A stretch of DNA of 64,000 nucleotides from Mycobacterium sp. ELW1 (GTDB lineage: Bacteria; Actinomycetota; Actinomycetes; Mycobacteriales; Mycobacteriaceae): NCBI RefSeq assembly GCF_008329905.1, contig NZ_CP032155.1, forward strand, positions 3,224,001 to 3,288,000. Reading direction: 5' to 3'. How positions within the stretch are numbered: position 1 is the stretch's first letter; every line of letters begins with the position of its first letter. Shown here one piece after another: positions 26,769-35,500 of the stretch. The position numbers were made by a program, and so were the translations under genes. The notes beneath the pieces were generated by a model. The model worked only from the letters and a program-made list of their open reading frames with translations, searched no databases and was not told the origin of the DNA.

Positions 26769-27947
26769 ATGCCCGTCGACCGACTGCTCCCCAACCCGGA
26801 CGCCACGGATCTCATCGCGCTGACCCGCGACATCTGCTCTCGTGTGCTCGACCCGATCGTCGACGACCACGAACGCACCGAGACCTATCCCGAGGGCGTC
26901 TTCGCCCAGCTGGGCGCAGCGGGGCTGCTGAGCCTGCCGCAGCCGGAAGAATGGGGCGGCAGCGGCCAGCCATATGAGGTCTACCTGCAGGTCCTCGAGG
27001 AGATCGCGGCGCGGTGGGCCGCAATCGCGGTGGCCGTGAGCGTGCACAGCCTGTCGTGTCATCCGCTGCTGGCGTTCGGCACCGACGAGCAGCGCGCGCG
27101 GTGGCTGCCGGGCATGCTGTCCGGCGAACAGATCGGCGCGTACAGCCTCTCGGAACCCCAAGCCGGTTCGGACGCCGCCGCCCTGCAATGCAAAGCCTCC
27201 CCCGCCGGCGGCGGGTACGTCATCAACGGCTCGAAGGCATGGATCACCCACGGCGGACGCGCCGATTTCTACACCCTGTTCGCCCGGACGGGCGAGGGAT
27301 CGCATGGCGGGCAGGAGCGCAGCGACTCGGGGAATCGGGGGAGCATCTCCTGCTTCCTCGTACCGCGCGACCAGCCCGGACTGAGCTTCGGCAAGCCCGA
27401 AGAGAAGATGGGACTGTCCGCGGTTCCCACGACATCGGCGTTCTATGACAATGCGGTCATCGACGCCGAGCGCCGGATCGGCACCGAGGGCCAGGGCCTG
27501 CAGATCGCGTTCAGTGCACTGGACTCGGGCCGGCTCGGCATCGCCGCCGTCGCGGTCGGCATCGCGCAGGCGGCCCTCGATGACGCATGCGCCTACGCCA
27601 ACGAGCGGACCACGTTCGGCCGCAAGATCATCGATCATCAAGGGCTGGGTTTCCTGCTCGCCGACATGGCCGCCGCGGTGGCCAGCGCGCGAGCCACCTA
27701 CCTGGACGCCGCGCGGCGTCGCGACGCCGGCCTGCCGTACTCGCAGCAGGCCAGCGTGGCCAAGCTGGTGGCGACCGACGCCGCGATGAAAGTGACCACC
27801 GATGCGGTCCAGGTTCTCGGCGGCGTCGGCTACACCCGCGACTACCGGGCCGAGCGCTACATGCGCGAAGCGAAGATCACCCAGATCTTCGAAGGAACCA
27901 ATCAAATTCAGCGACTGGTTATCGCACGCGGACTCACGATGGCCTGA
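26769..27947 (+). CDS. Acyl-CoA dehydrogenase
   Basis: 392 residues. All three family domains are present: helical N-terminus, middle beta-domain with YSLSEPQAGSDAAAL and a KAWITHGG block, and C-terminal helices with ERTTFGRKIIDHQ and VLGGVGYTRDYRAERYMREAKITQIFEGTNQIQRL. The Glu in FEGTN is the usual catalytic base. It oxidises an acyl-CoA to the 2-enoyl-CoA with FAD. A short Ser/Gly-rich insert (SHGGQERSDSGNRG) precedes the beta-strand SISCFLVP. ATG 26769 has GAGAGG 8 bp upstream. Regulation by the divergent TetR is likely. Confidence 0.93.
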   Translation: MPVDRLLPNPDATDLIALTRDICSRVLDPIVDDHERTETYPEGVFAQLGAAGLLSLPQPEEWGGSGQPYEVYLQVLEEIAARWAAIAVAVSVHSLSCHPLLAFGTDEQRARWLPGMLSGEQIGAYSLSEPQAGSDAAALQCKASPAGGGYVINGSKAWITHGGRADFYTLFARTGEGSHGGQERSDSGNRGSISCFLVPRDQPGLSFGKPEEKMGLSAVPTTSAFYDNAVIDAERRIGTEGQGLQIAFSALDSGRLGIAAVAVGIAQAALDDACAYANERTTFGRKIIDHQGLGFLLADMAAAVASARATYLDAARRRDAGLPYSQQASVAKLVATDAAMKVTTDAVQVLGGVGYTRDYRAERYMREAKITQIFEGTNQIQRLVIARGLTMA

Positions 27948-28070
27948 CCGGATGGCCTGAACGGGGTTACGATCCGTCCAGCGACGACCCTGAGCCACCT
28001 GGGCCCGCGTCGAAAGCCGTGCCCCAACCCGGGTCGCGACGAGCGAATCCATCGAAGAATTCATATTTCG

Positions 28071-28107
28071 TTGCGGAATCGGTTGCGAAGAGCACGCAAA
28101 TCCGCAA
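28071..28107. promoter_or_regulatory. Nested dyad in the pot operon leader
   Basis: Within the 223-bp gap before the polyamine operon, an outer pair TTGCGGA (28071-28077) / TCCGCAA (28101-28107) encloses an inner pair TTGCG (28083-28087) / CGCAA (28095-28099). It lies ~64 bp upstream of the presumed translation start. It could be a DNA operator with four TTGCG half-sites or an RNA hairpin in the leader. The rest of the gap shows no gene. Confidence 0.4.
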
Positions 28108-28156
28108 TCGTTTAGGGGCGGAGTCGACGGGTCATGTCTCGCCGGCCCGCGGGATG

Positions 28157-28163
28157 AAGGAGG
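28157..28163 (+). promoter_or_regulatory. Strong ribosome binding site that fixes a CTG start for potA
   Basis: AAGGAGG, a near-perfect anti-16S match, ends 7 bp before CTG 28171. No ATG, GTG or TTG occurs in the potA frame between the upstream in-frame stop (about 27991) and ATG 28339, and that ATG lies inside the Walker A region. The Shine-Dalgarno therefore points to CTG as the initiator. Confidence 0.65.
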
Positions 28164-28170
28164 ACGGGCC

Positions 28171-29367
28171 CTGACCGACACCGGCGCCACCGCCACCCAG
28201 CAGACCCCCGGACACACCGGACCACGACGCGCCAGCGGCGCACCGGTCATCGAGATCGACCACGTCGTCAAACGTTTCGAGGACTATGTCGCCGTCGCCG
28301 ACGCCGACTTCTCGATCGGCGCAGGCGAGTTCTTCTCCATGCTCGGCCCGTCCGGCTGCGGAAAGACCACCACCCTGCGGATGATCGCCGGGTTCGAACA
28401 GCCCACCGAGGGTGCGATCCGACTCGAAGGCGTCGACGTGTCGCGGGTGCCGCCGCACAAGCGCAACGTCAACACCGTCTTCCAGCACTACGCGCTGTTC
28501 CCCCACATGACGGTGTGGGACAACGTCGCCTACGGGCCACGCAGTCAGAAGAAAGACAAGGCCACTATCAAGAAGAGCGTCGACGAGATGCTCGAGGTCG
28601 TCCGGCTCACCGACTTCGCCCAGCGCAAGCCTGCCCAGCTCTCCGGCGGCCAGCAACAGCGCGTCGCACTGGCCCGCGCGCTGGTCAACTACCCCAGCGC
28701 CCTGCTGCTCGACGAGCCACTCGGTGCCCTGGACCTCAAACTGCGTCACGTCATGCAGTTCGAACTCAAGCGCATCCAGCGCGAGGTCGGCATCACCTTC
28801 GTCTACGTGACCCACGACCAAGAAGAAGCGCTCACGATGAGCGACCGAATCGCGGTCATGAACCAGGGCAACGTCGAGCAGATCGGCACCCCGAACGACA
28901 TCTACGACCGTCCCGCCACCGTGTTCGTGGCCGGCTTCATCGGCCAGGCCAACCTCTGGCACGGCCGACAGACCGGCCGGGTCAATCGCGACTTCGTCGA
29001 GGTCGAGGTGCTGGGCACCAAACTCAAGGCACGGCCCGGCGACACCACCATCGAATCCGGCGGTCAGGCCACCCTGATGGTCCGACCCGAACGAGTTCGG
29101 GTGTCGATGGACCAGCCCACCGGCGATGTGGCCTCCGTCAGCGCCAAGGTCGTCGACTTGACCTTCCAGGGACCGGTGCTGCGGCTGTCGCTGGCGGCCG
29201 CCGACGGTGCCCCGATTCTGGCGCACGTCGGGACCGACCAGGATCTGCCCATGCTGCGCCCCGGCGACGACGTGTTCGTGGCCTGGGCCCCCGACGCATC
29301 CCTGGTCCTGCCCGCCGCCGACATCCCCACCACCGAAGACCTCGAGGAAATGCTCGACGACTCCTAG
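28171..29367 (+). CDS. potA: Polyamine ABC transporter ATP-binding protein, PotA type, probable CTG start
   Basis: 398 residues if begun at CTG 28171. After a 30-residue leader come [17 protein letters not shown] (the A-loop strand), Walker [11 protein letters not shown]-loop [15 protein letters not shown], signature LSGGQQQR, Walker [16 protein letters not shown] and H-loop [15 protein letters not shown] domain ([10 protein letters not shown]) follows. Starting at the first in-frame ATG (28339) would remove the first strands of the ATPase, which makes the upstream non-ATG start necessary. It is first in a potA-D-B-C order and powers spermidine/putrescine uptake. Confidence 0.88.
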   Translation: MTDTGATATQQTPGHTGPRRASGAPVIEIDHVVKRFEDYVAVADADFSIGAGEFFSMLGPSGCGKTTTLRMIAGFEQPTEGAIRLEGVDVSRVPPHKRNVNTVFQHYALFPHMTVWDNVAYGPRSQKKDKATIKKSVDEMLEVVRLTDFAQRKPAQLSGGQQQRVALARALVNYPSALLLDEPLGALDLKLRHVMQFELKRIQREVGITFVYVTHDQEEALTMSDRIAVMNQGNVEQIGTPNDIYDRPATVFVAGFIGQANLWHGRQTGRVNRDFVEVEVLGTKLKARPGDTTIESGGQATLMVRPERVRVSMDQPTGDVASVSAKVVDLTFQGPVLRLSLAAADGAPILAHVGTDQDLPMLRPGDDVFVAWAPDASLVLPAADIPTTEDLEEMLDDS

Positions 29368-29433
29368 ACCGCATCGACGCCGCTACCGCCGCTCATCCTC
29401 CGACCTTCCCCCTTACGAAAGGCATTACGGCAC

Positions 29434-30618
29434 ATGGCCACAGAGAACGACCCCCGGATCTTTGCCTCGAACGCGTCCCGGCGCCGGTTCATCGGTGGTG
29501 GCGCCGCCGCCGCAGCCGCACTGGTCCTCGGACCGTCCTTCCTCGCGGCGTGTAGCAAGTCCGACAACAAGAGCAGCTCGAGCGGCCCGGCCACCCCGTC
29601 CGATGACGGCTCCCCCGCCACCGGAAAGCTCCGCATCTCCAACTGGCCGCTCTACATGGCCGACGGATTCGTCGCGGCGTTCCAGACCGCGACCGGAATC
29701 ACCGTCGACTACAAAGAGGACTACAACGACAACGAGGAGTGGTTCGCCAAGAACAAGGAGCCGTTGTCCCGCAAGCAGGACATCGGCGCCGACCTGGTGG
29801 TGCCCACTCAGTTCATGGCGGCCCGGCTCAACGGGCTGGGCTGGCTCAACGGGATCAGCGAAAGCCGTTGGACCAACAAGAAGAACATGCGCGAAGACCT
29901 GCTCAACGCCAAGGCCGACCCGGGCCGCAAGTTCAGTGCGCCCTACATGTCCGGCATGACGGCGCTGGCCTACAACCGGGCCGCGACCGGTCGCGACATC
30001 ACCAAGATCGACGATCTGTGGGATCCCGCGTTCAAGGGCAAGATCAGCCTGCTCGCCGACACCCAGGACGGGCTCGGCATGATCATGTTGTCGCAGGGCA
30101 GCTCGGTGGAGAACCCGACCAGCGACGGCGTGAACAAGGCGGTCGAGCTGATCAAGCAGCAGAAGGACGCCGGCCAGATCCGCCGATTCACCGGCAACGA
30201 CTACGCCGACGACCTGGCCTCCGGCAATGTCGTTATCGCCCAGGCGTATTCGGGCGATGTGGTGCAGCTGCAGAAGGACAACCCGGACCTGAAGTTCGTG
30301 GTGCCGGAGACCGGAGGCACCACGTTCGTCGACACCATGGTGATCCCCTACACCACCCAGAACCAGAAGGCCGCCGAGGCATGGATCAACTACGTCTACG
30401 ACCGGGCCAACTACGCGAAGCTGATCGCACACACCCAGTACGTGCCGGTGTTGTCCGACATGACCGATGAGCTCAACAAGATCGACCCCGGCCTGGCCGC
30501 GAACCCGTTGATCAACCCGCCGAAGGCGACCCTCGACAAGCTGAAGACGTGGGCTGCGCTCACCGACCAACAGACCGACGAGTTCAACAAGGCCTACTCC
30601 TCAGTCACCGGCGGGTAA
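29434..30618 (+). CDS. potD: Polyamine-binding lipoprotein, PotD type, Tat-exported
   Basis: 394 residues. The N-terminus carries a twin-arginine motif SRRRFIGG followed by a hydrophobic stretch and a lipobox LAAC, so it is probably folded before export and then lipid-anchored. The mature protein begins its fold with KLRISNWPLYMADG, as in PotD/PotF, with the ligand region including MTALAYNR and SGDVVQLQ. A Ser/Lys-rich linker follows the lipid cysteine. It lies 66 bp after potA and 4 bp before potB. Confidence 0.9.
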   Translation: MATENDPRIFASNASRRRFIGGGAAAAAALVLGPSFLAACSKSDNKSSSSGPATPSDDGSPATGKLRISNWPLYMADGFVAAFQTATGITVDYKEDYNDNEEWFAKNKEPLSRKQDIGADLVVPTQFMAARLNGLGWLNGISESRWTNKKNMREDLLNAKADPGRKFSAPYMSGMTALAYNRAATGRDITKIDDLWDPAFKGKISLLADTQDGLGMIMLSQGSSVENPTSDGVNKAVELIKQQKDAGQIRRFTGNDYADDLASGNVVIAQAYSGDVVQLQKDNPDLKFVVPETGGTTFVDTMVIPYTTQNQKAAEAWINYVYDRANYAKLIAHTQYVPVLSDMTDELNKIDPGLAANPLINPPKATLDKLKTWAALTDQQTDEFNKAYSSVTGG

Positions 30619-30622
30619 CGCG

Positions 30623-31498
30623 ATGGCAGGAGTAGCCAGTAGCAACAGACAGCGGAGCAAGCTCGCTCCGTACCTGATGATCCTGCCCGCGCTGGCGTAT
30701 CTCGGGGTCTTCTATGTCATCCCGTTCGTCTCGCTGTTCCGGACGTCGCTGTCGACCATGGGTGGCTCGATCTATCTGCCCGAGCTCACGTTCGCATGGG
30801 AGTTCAGCAACTACGGCGACGCGTTGAGCCAGTACCGCGAGCAGATCCTGCGCTCGTTCGGCTATGCGCTGGCCGCGACGGTGCTCTGCGTGCTGTTGGC
30901 CTTCCCGCTGGCGTATGTGATCGCCTTCAAGGCGGGGCGCTACAAGAACCTGCTGCTGGGTTTGGTGATCCTGCCGTTCTTCGTCACGTTCCTGATCCGC
31001 ACCCTGGCGTGGAAGACGATCCTGGCCGACGACGGCTGGGTGGTCCACGCGCTGGGCACGGTGGGGCTGCTGCCGTCGGAGGGCCGGCTGTTGTCGACCG
31101 GCTGGGCGGTGGTCGGCGGGCTGACCTACAACTGGATCATCTTCATGATCCTGCCGCTGTACGTCAGCCTGGAGAAGATCGACGCTCGGCTCCTGGAAGC
31201 CTCCCGCGACCTGTACGGCACCAACCGCAGGATGTTCGGGAAGGTGATCGTGCCATTGGCGATGCCGGGCATCCTGGCGGGCAGCATGCTGGTGTTCATC
31301 CCCTCGGTCGGTGACTTCATCAACGCCGACTATCTGGGCAGCACCCAGACCAGGATGATCGGCAACGTCATCCAGAAACAGTTCCTCGTGGTCAAGGACT
31401 ACCCGGCCGCGGCCGCACTCAGCTTCGTGCTGATGGCGCTGATCCTGGTCGGTGTCCTGATCTACACCCGGGCGCTGGGTACAGAGGATCTCGTATGA
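30623..31498 (+). CDS. potB: Polyamine ABC transporter permease, PotB type
   Basis: 291 residues with about six membrane helices. The EAA loop reads RLLEASRDLYGTNRRMFGKVIVPLAMPG. FIPSVGDFINADYLGS is the conserved late block of PotB-like permeases. Its TGA overlaps the potC start (ATGA). Confidence 0.9.
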   Translation: MAGVASSNRQRSKLAPYLMILPALAYLGVFYVIPFVSLFRTSLSTMGGSIYLPELTFAWEFSNYGDALSQYREQILRSFGYALAATVLCVLLAFPLAYVIAFKAGRYKNLLLGLVILPFFVTFLIRTLAWKTILADDGWVVHALGTVGLLPSEGRLLSTGWAVVGGLTYNWIIFMILPLYVSLEKIDARLLEASRDLYGTNRRMFGKVIVPLAMPGILAGSMLVFIPSVGDFINADYLGSTQTRMIGNVIQKQFLVVKDYPAAAALSFVLMALILVGVLIYTRALGTEDLV

Positions 31499-32358
31499 CG
31501 ACCGAGGCCGGTGCGGCGATCGCCCAGACCATCGACCACGGCGGACTGGCCAAGCCGGGCCGCAACTTTCGCGGCACGTTCAAGCTCGGCGATATCGCCC
31601 TGCGGGTGATCGCCGGCTTGGTGCTCTGCTATCTGTTCCTGCCGATCCTGGTGATCGTCATCTTCTCGTTCAACAAGCCGGCCGGGAAGTTCAACTACAC
31701 CTGGCAGGGCTTCACGCTGGACAACTGGGCCAACCCGTTCAAGTATCCGGCCCTGACCGAAGCGCTGAAGCTGAGCCTGAACGTCGCTGCGGTGTCGACC
31801 CTGATCGCCGGCGTTCTCGGCACCCTGGTCGCGGTCGCCCTTGTGCGCCAACGCTTCCGCGGCAGCAAGGCCGTCGACACCTTCCTGGTTCTGCCGCTGA
31901 CCTCGCCCGAGGTCGTCATGGGTGCGTCGCTGCTGACCCTGTTCCTCGACCTGGGCTGGGCCACCGGATACACCACGATCGTGATCGCACACGTGGCCTT
32001 CGAGATCAGCTTCATCGCGATGACGGTGCGCGCCCGGATCCGTGGCTTCGACTGGACACTCGAAGATGCCTCACTGGATTTGGGTGCCGGCCCCGGCCGG
32101 ACCTTCTTCAGGGTGACACTGCCGCTGATCGTGCCGGGCATCGTGGCGGCGGCGATGCTCTCGTTCGCCCTGTCGTTGGACGACTTCATCATCACCTACT
32201 TCGTCAGCGGCTCGACGGTGACGTATCCGCTCTATGTGAACGCCGCGGTGAAAGCCGCTGTGCCACCGCAGATCAACGTGCTCGCCACCGCGATCCTGGT
32301 GATCAGCCTGCTCCTGCTGGCCGCCGGAACGCTGTACCGGCGCAAGCGCGACACCTGA
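31495..32358 (+). CDS. potC: Polyamine ABC transporter permease, PotC type
   Basis: 287 residues. A 40-residue cytoplasmic N-terminus is followed by six membrane helices. The EAA loop reads TLEDASLDLGAGPGRTFFRVTLPLI, and FALSLDDFIITYFVSG is typical of PotC. Last gene of the pot operon; DedA begins 62 bp downstream. Confidence 0.9.
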   Translation: MTTEAGAAIAQTIDHGGLAKPGRNFRGTFKLGDIALRVIAGLVLCYLFLPILVIVIFSFNKPAGKFNYTWQGFTLDNWANPFKYPALTEALKLSLNVAAVSTLIAGVLGTLVAVALVRQRFRGSKAVDTFLVLPLTSPEVVMGASLLTLFLDLGWATGYTTIVIAHVAFEISFIAMTVRARIRGFDWTLEDASLDLGAGPGRTFFRVTLPLIVPGIVAAAMLSFALSLDDFIITYFVSGSTVTYPLYVNAAVKAAVPPQINVLATAILVISLLLLAAGTLYRRKRDT

Positions 32359-32420
32359 TTTCGACACGCGAACCAGCCGGTTGGCTCCGGTAATCGCGGT
32401 CGGTACGGCATCCTTGGCGG

Positions 32421-33076
32421 GTGACGGTCGACGCGATACTGGAATCCATCCCACCGCTGGCGGTGTACCTGGTCGTCGGCCTCATCATCGGGCTGGAGAG
32501 CCTGGGCATTCCGTTACCGGGCGAAATCGCGTTGGTGAGCGCGGCGCTGCTGGCCTCCCGGCACACCCTCGACATCAGCCCGGTGTGGGTGGGAGCGGCC
32601 GCCACCATCGGCGCCATCATCGGCGATTCGATCGGCTACACGATCGGCCGGCGATTCGGGATGGGGTTGTTCGAGCGACTCGGTAAACGCTTCCCGAAGC
32701 ACTTCGGTCCCGGGCACGTGGCACTGGCCAAGCAGCTGTTCACCCGGTGGGGGTGTGGGCGGTGTTCTTCGGCCGATTCATCGCACTGCTGCGCATCCTG
32801 GCCGGCCCGCTGGCCGGCGCCCTGCACATGCACTACGGCCGATTCCTCGCCGCCAATGCGTCCGGCGCCGTCTGCTGGGCCGGCGGCACCACCGCGGTGG
32901 TCTACTACCTCGGCCTGGCCGCCGAGAAGTGGCTGGCGCGGTTCTCCTGGGTTGCGCTGGTCATCGCGATCATCGTCGGCGTAGGAATGACCCTGCTGTT
33001 GCGGGAGCGCACCCGCAGCCTGATCGCCCAACTCGAGTCCGAGCACGACTGGGAGACCCTGCGCAAGCGCGAGTGA
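32421..33076 (+). pseudogene. DedA family membrane protein, frameshifted
   Basis: Residues 1-110 read in one frame (VGLIIGLESLGIPLPGEIAL, IGDSIGYTIGRRFG, then ALAKQLFTRWG). The rest continues in another frame from 32747 (VWAVFFGRFIALLRILAGPLAGALHM) to the stop at 33076. Joining them needs one extra G in the five-G run at 32749-32753, which would give a normal ~218-residue DedA protein. DedA proteins are membrane scramblases or transporters for undecaprenyl phosphate and lipids. Start GTG 32421. The break may be a real mutation, a phase-variable tract or an assembly error. Confidence 0.8.
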
Positions 33077-33093
33077 TGTGAGGCAGCTGCCCC

Positions 33094-33882
33094 ATGCCCG
33101 GACCCGGTGCGGCAGTCGAGCATTGGCTGATGACCACACCTCACAGCGCACTGCGCGCCGCCGCAGATCATCCGAGCCTGCCTTCCGGCACCGACGACCG
33201 GGTCACCGGCTTCGGCATCATGGGCCTGCCGTTCGCCACCGGACACTATCTGGCATACCGGGACTTCAGCGCATCCTCGTTCTCCCCCGCCTACCGATCG
33301 GTGTGGCACCGCGACCCAGACGGTCGATGGACTTTCTACGCCACCACACCCGCCGAGCAGAGCTGTTCACGCTATTTCAGTTCAGCCACGACGGTTCCCG
33401 CCGTGCAATGCGACATCACGATGTCCTGGACCGACCCCTGGTCCCTGGTCATCGCCATCCCCGGGCTGCTGCGCTGGACCGTCGGCATGAGCAGCACGCC
33501 GATCACCCGCGCCGTCAGCAGGCTCGGCCACGCCATGCCCGAACGGGCCTGGACCAGTGTCCCGGTACTCGAAGCCATGGGGCGGATCGCCGGCCCGCTG
33601 TTGCGGACCGGCGGGATGCGGTTGGCCGGCTCCGCCCCCAACGGTCAGGCGTTCCGCGTGGCGCCGCGCCAGATCTGGGCGGTCCGTCGCTCGCGGGCGG
33701 TGTTCAACGGCGTCAGCCTCGGCGCTGTCGCCCCACTGGCCAGCCAGAGCAGGCTGGCCGATTTCCGGCTCCCGCAACGCGGCCTGTGCGTGATCGGCAC
33801 TGCTCGCTTCGACAGCTTCGACCCACGCCGACACGCCTCGGCGCGCCGGACCGCGCCAACCGAACCCCGTACCGCGTGTTAG
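33094..33882 (+). CDS. Conserved hypothetical protein
   Basis: Up to 262 residues; MTTPHSAL at 33130 may be the true start. The middle holds a mostly beta region (GFGIMGLPFATGHYLAYRDF, SVWHRDPDGRWTFYATTPAEQS) that resembles a ligand-binding beta fold. A hydrophobic segment (WSLVIAIPGLLRWTVG) and a C-terminal Arg-rich tail follow. No enzyme motif was recognised. The stop lies 17 bp before the HD-GYP gene, so the two are probably transcribed together. Confidence 0.6.
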   Translation: MPGPGAAVEHWLMTTPHSALRAAADHPSLPSGTDDRVTGFGIMGLPFATGHYLAYRDFSASSFSPAYRSVWHRDPDGRWTFYATTPAEQSCSRYFSSATTVPAVQCDITMSWTDPWSLVIAIPGLLRWTVGMSSTPITRAVSRLGHAMPERAWTSVPVLEAMGRIAGPLLRTGGMRLAGSAPNGQAFRVAPRQIWAVRRSRAVFNGVSLGAVAPLASQSRLADFRLPQRGLCVIGTARFDSFDPRRHASARRTAPTEPRTAC

Positions 33883-33899
33883 GGAGCACAATCGAGGTC

Positions 33900-35477
33900 G
33901 TGGCTGCGCCGAGGACGCCCACCGGTCCGCCGTCGCGGGCGCCGAGCCGGGCCGAGATGCTGGCCGCTCTGTCGGTCGCGATCGACCTCGGCCTCGGGCA
34001 GCCTGCCGAACACATGCTGCGGGCCGCGCTGATCGGAACCCGCATCGCCGACCGACTCGGCCTCGAGCCACAGCAACGCGATTGCGTGTACTACAGCACC
34101 CTGGTGATGTGGATCGGCTGTCACGCCGACTCCCACGAGTTCGCAGGCTGGTTCGGCGACGACATCTCGGTGCGCCGCGACGCTTATCACGTCGACTGGG
34201 CGGGCCTGCCCTACTACCGGTTCCTGGTCGCCAATATCGGCCGGGGCGAACCGATCACGCAGCGGCTGACCTCGATCGCGACGTTGTTCCTCAACGCCCG
34301 GGGCAACATGTCGGCGCTGATCCACTCGCACTGCACATCGGCGGCGCTGCTGGCCGACCGCATGGGGCTGGGCGCCGGCGTGCAGAACGCTCTCGAATTC
34401 AGCTTCGAACGCTTCGACGGCAGCGGCCTGCCCAGCGGCACCGGTGGCGCGGACATCCCGATCGAGATGCGGGTGGCCCAGCTCGCCGACATGGCCGAAG
34501 TGCACCACCGGACAGGCGGGGTGAGTGCGGCCGTCGATATGGCCGTGCAACGCCGCGGTAAGCAGTTCGACCCGGATGTGGTGGACGTCTTCACCGCACA
34601 CGCCGCCGAGATTCTGGCCGGCCCACCCACAGGCGAGGTCTGGGACGCCGCCCTGTCGTGCGCGCCGGATCGCCACGAACCGCTGCACCAGCAGTCCCTC
34701 GACGAACTACTGGTCGCGCTCGGCGATTTCGTGGATCTGAAATGTCCCTTCACACTGGGTCATTCGCGTGCCGTCGCACAGCTGGCCGGTGATGCCGCCG
34801 AGGCGATCGGCTTGGGCGCGGACACCGTGACACTGGTCCGCCGCGCCGGTCACGTCCACGATCTCGGTCGCATCGGCGTCTCCAACCAGGTGTGGTCCAA
34901 ACCCGCCACCCTCTCGGCGGCCGAGTTTGAACGGATGCGACTGCACCCCTACCTCACCACCCGGATCCTGAGCCGGATCAACGGGCTCGAATCGGTCGCG
35001 CAGGTCGCCGGAAACCACCACGAGCACATCGACGGGTCCGGCTATCCGCGCAGCCTGCCGGGCTCCGCACTCGGTATGCCAGACCGCGTGCTCGCCGCCG
35101 CAGTCGCCTACCAATCAGCTTTGGAGCCAAGGCCTTATCGCGCCGCGCTCGATCCCGCGGCGGCCGCTCGACGGGTCCGCGACCGGATCCGCAACGGGGA
35201 ACTCGACGATGTCGCGGCCGAGGCCGTCCTCCAGGCGGGCGGGCACCAGAGCCGACGGTCCGCGACGCGGCCCGACGGCCTGACTCCCCGCGAGATCGAG
35301 GTGCTGCGTCTCGTTGCCCGTGGTGCCTCCAACAAAGAGATCGCCGCCGCGCTCGTGATCAGTGAGAAGACGGCCCGCAACCACGTCGAACGAACGTACG
35401 CCAAGATCGGGGTGTCGAACCGGATCGGTGCCAGCATGTACGCGCTGCGCCACGGTCTGACAGAAACGTTGAGCTGA
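33900..35477 (+). CDS. HD-GYP domain protein with C-terminal LuxR-type HTH
   Basis: 525 residues from GTG 33900. The C-terminal half has a full HD-GYP signature: HDLGRIG (His320-Asp321) and HHEHIDGSGYP (373-383). It is followed by a LuxR/FixJ helix-turn-helix at 461-520 (LTPREIEVLRLVARGASNKEIAAALV). The N-terminal half looks like a second, degenerate copy (FERFDGSGLPSG at 170-180) without the HHE triad. HD-GYP domains hydrolyse cyclic-di-GMP or related dinucleotides; joining one to a DNA-binding domain suggests a nucleotide- or metal-gated transcription factor. GTG 33876 is an alternative start. Confidence 0.82.
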   Translation: MAAPRTPTGPPSRAPSRAEMLAALSVAIDLGLGQPAEHMLRAALIGTRIADRLGLEPQQRDCVYYSTLVMWIGCHADSHEFAGWFGDDISVRRDAYHVDWAGLPYYRFLVANIGRGEPITQRLTSIATLFLNARGNMSALIHSHCTSAALLADRMGLGAGVQNALEFSFERFDGSGLPSGTGGADIPIEMRVAQLADMAEVHHRTGGVSAAVDMAVQRRGKQFDPDVVDVFTAHAAEILAGPPTGEVWDAALSCAPDRHEPLHQQSLDELLVALGDFVDLKCPFTLGHSRAVAQLAGDAAEAIGLGADTVTLVRRAGHVHDLGRIGVSNQVWSKPATLSAAEFERMRLHPYLTTRILSRINGLESVAQVAGNHHEHIDGSGYPRSLPGSALGMPDRVLAAAVAYQSALEPRPYRAALDPAAAARRVRDRIRNGELDDVAAEAVLQAGGHQSRRSATRPDGLTPREIEVLRLVARGASNKEIAAALVISEKTARNHVERTYAKIGVSNRIGASMYALRHGLTETLS

Positions 35478-35500
35478 CCGACAGTTGGGGCGAATGCCCC

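Noticed and set aside
33078..33899. Upstream extension of the HD-GYP reading frame
   Set aside because: It overlaps the hypothetical gene at 33094-33882 in another frame and is Arg/Pro-rich without homology.
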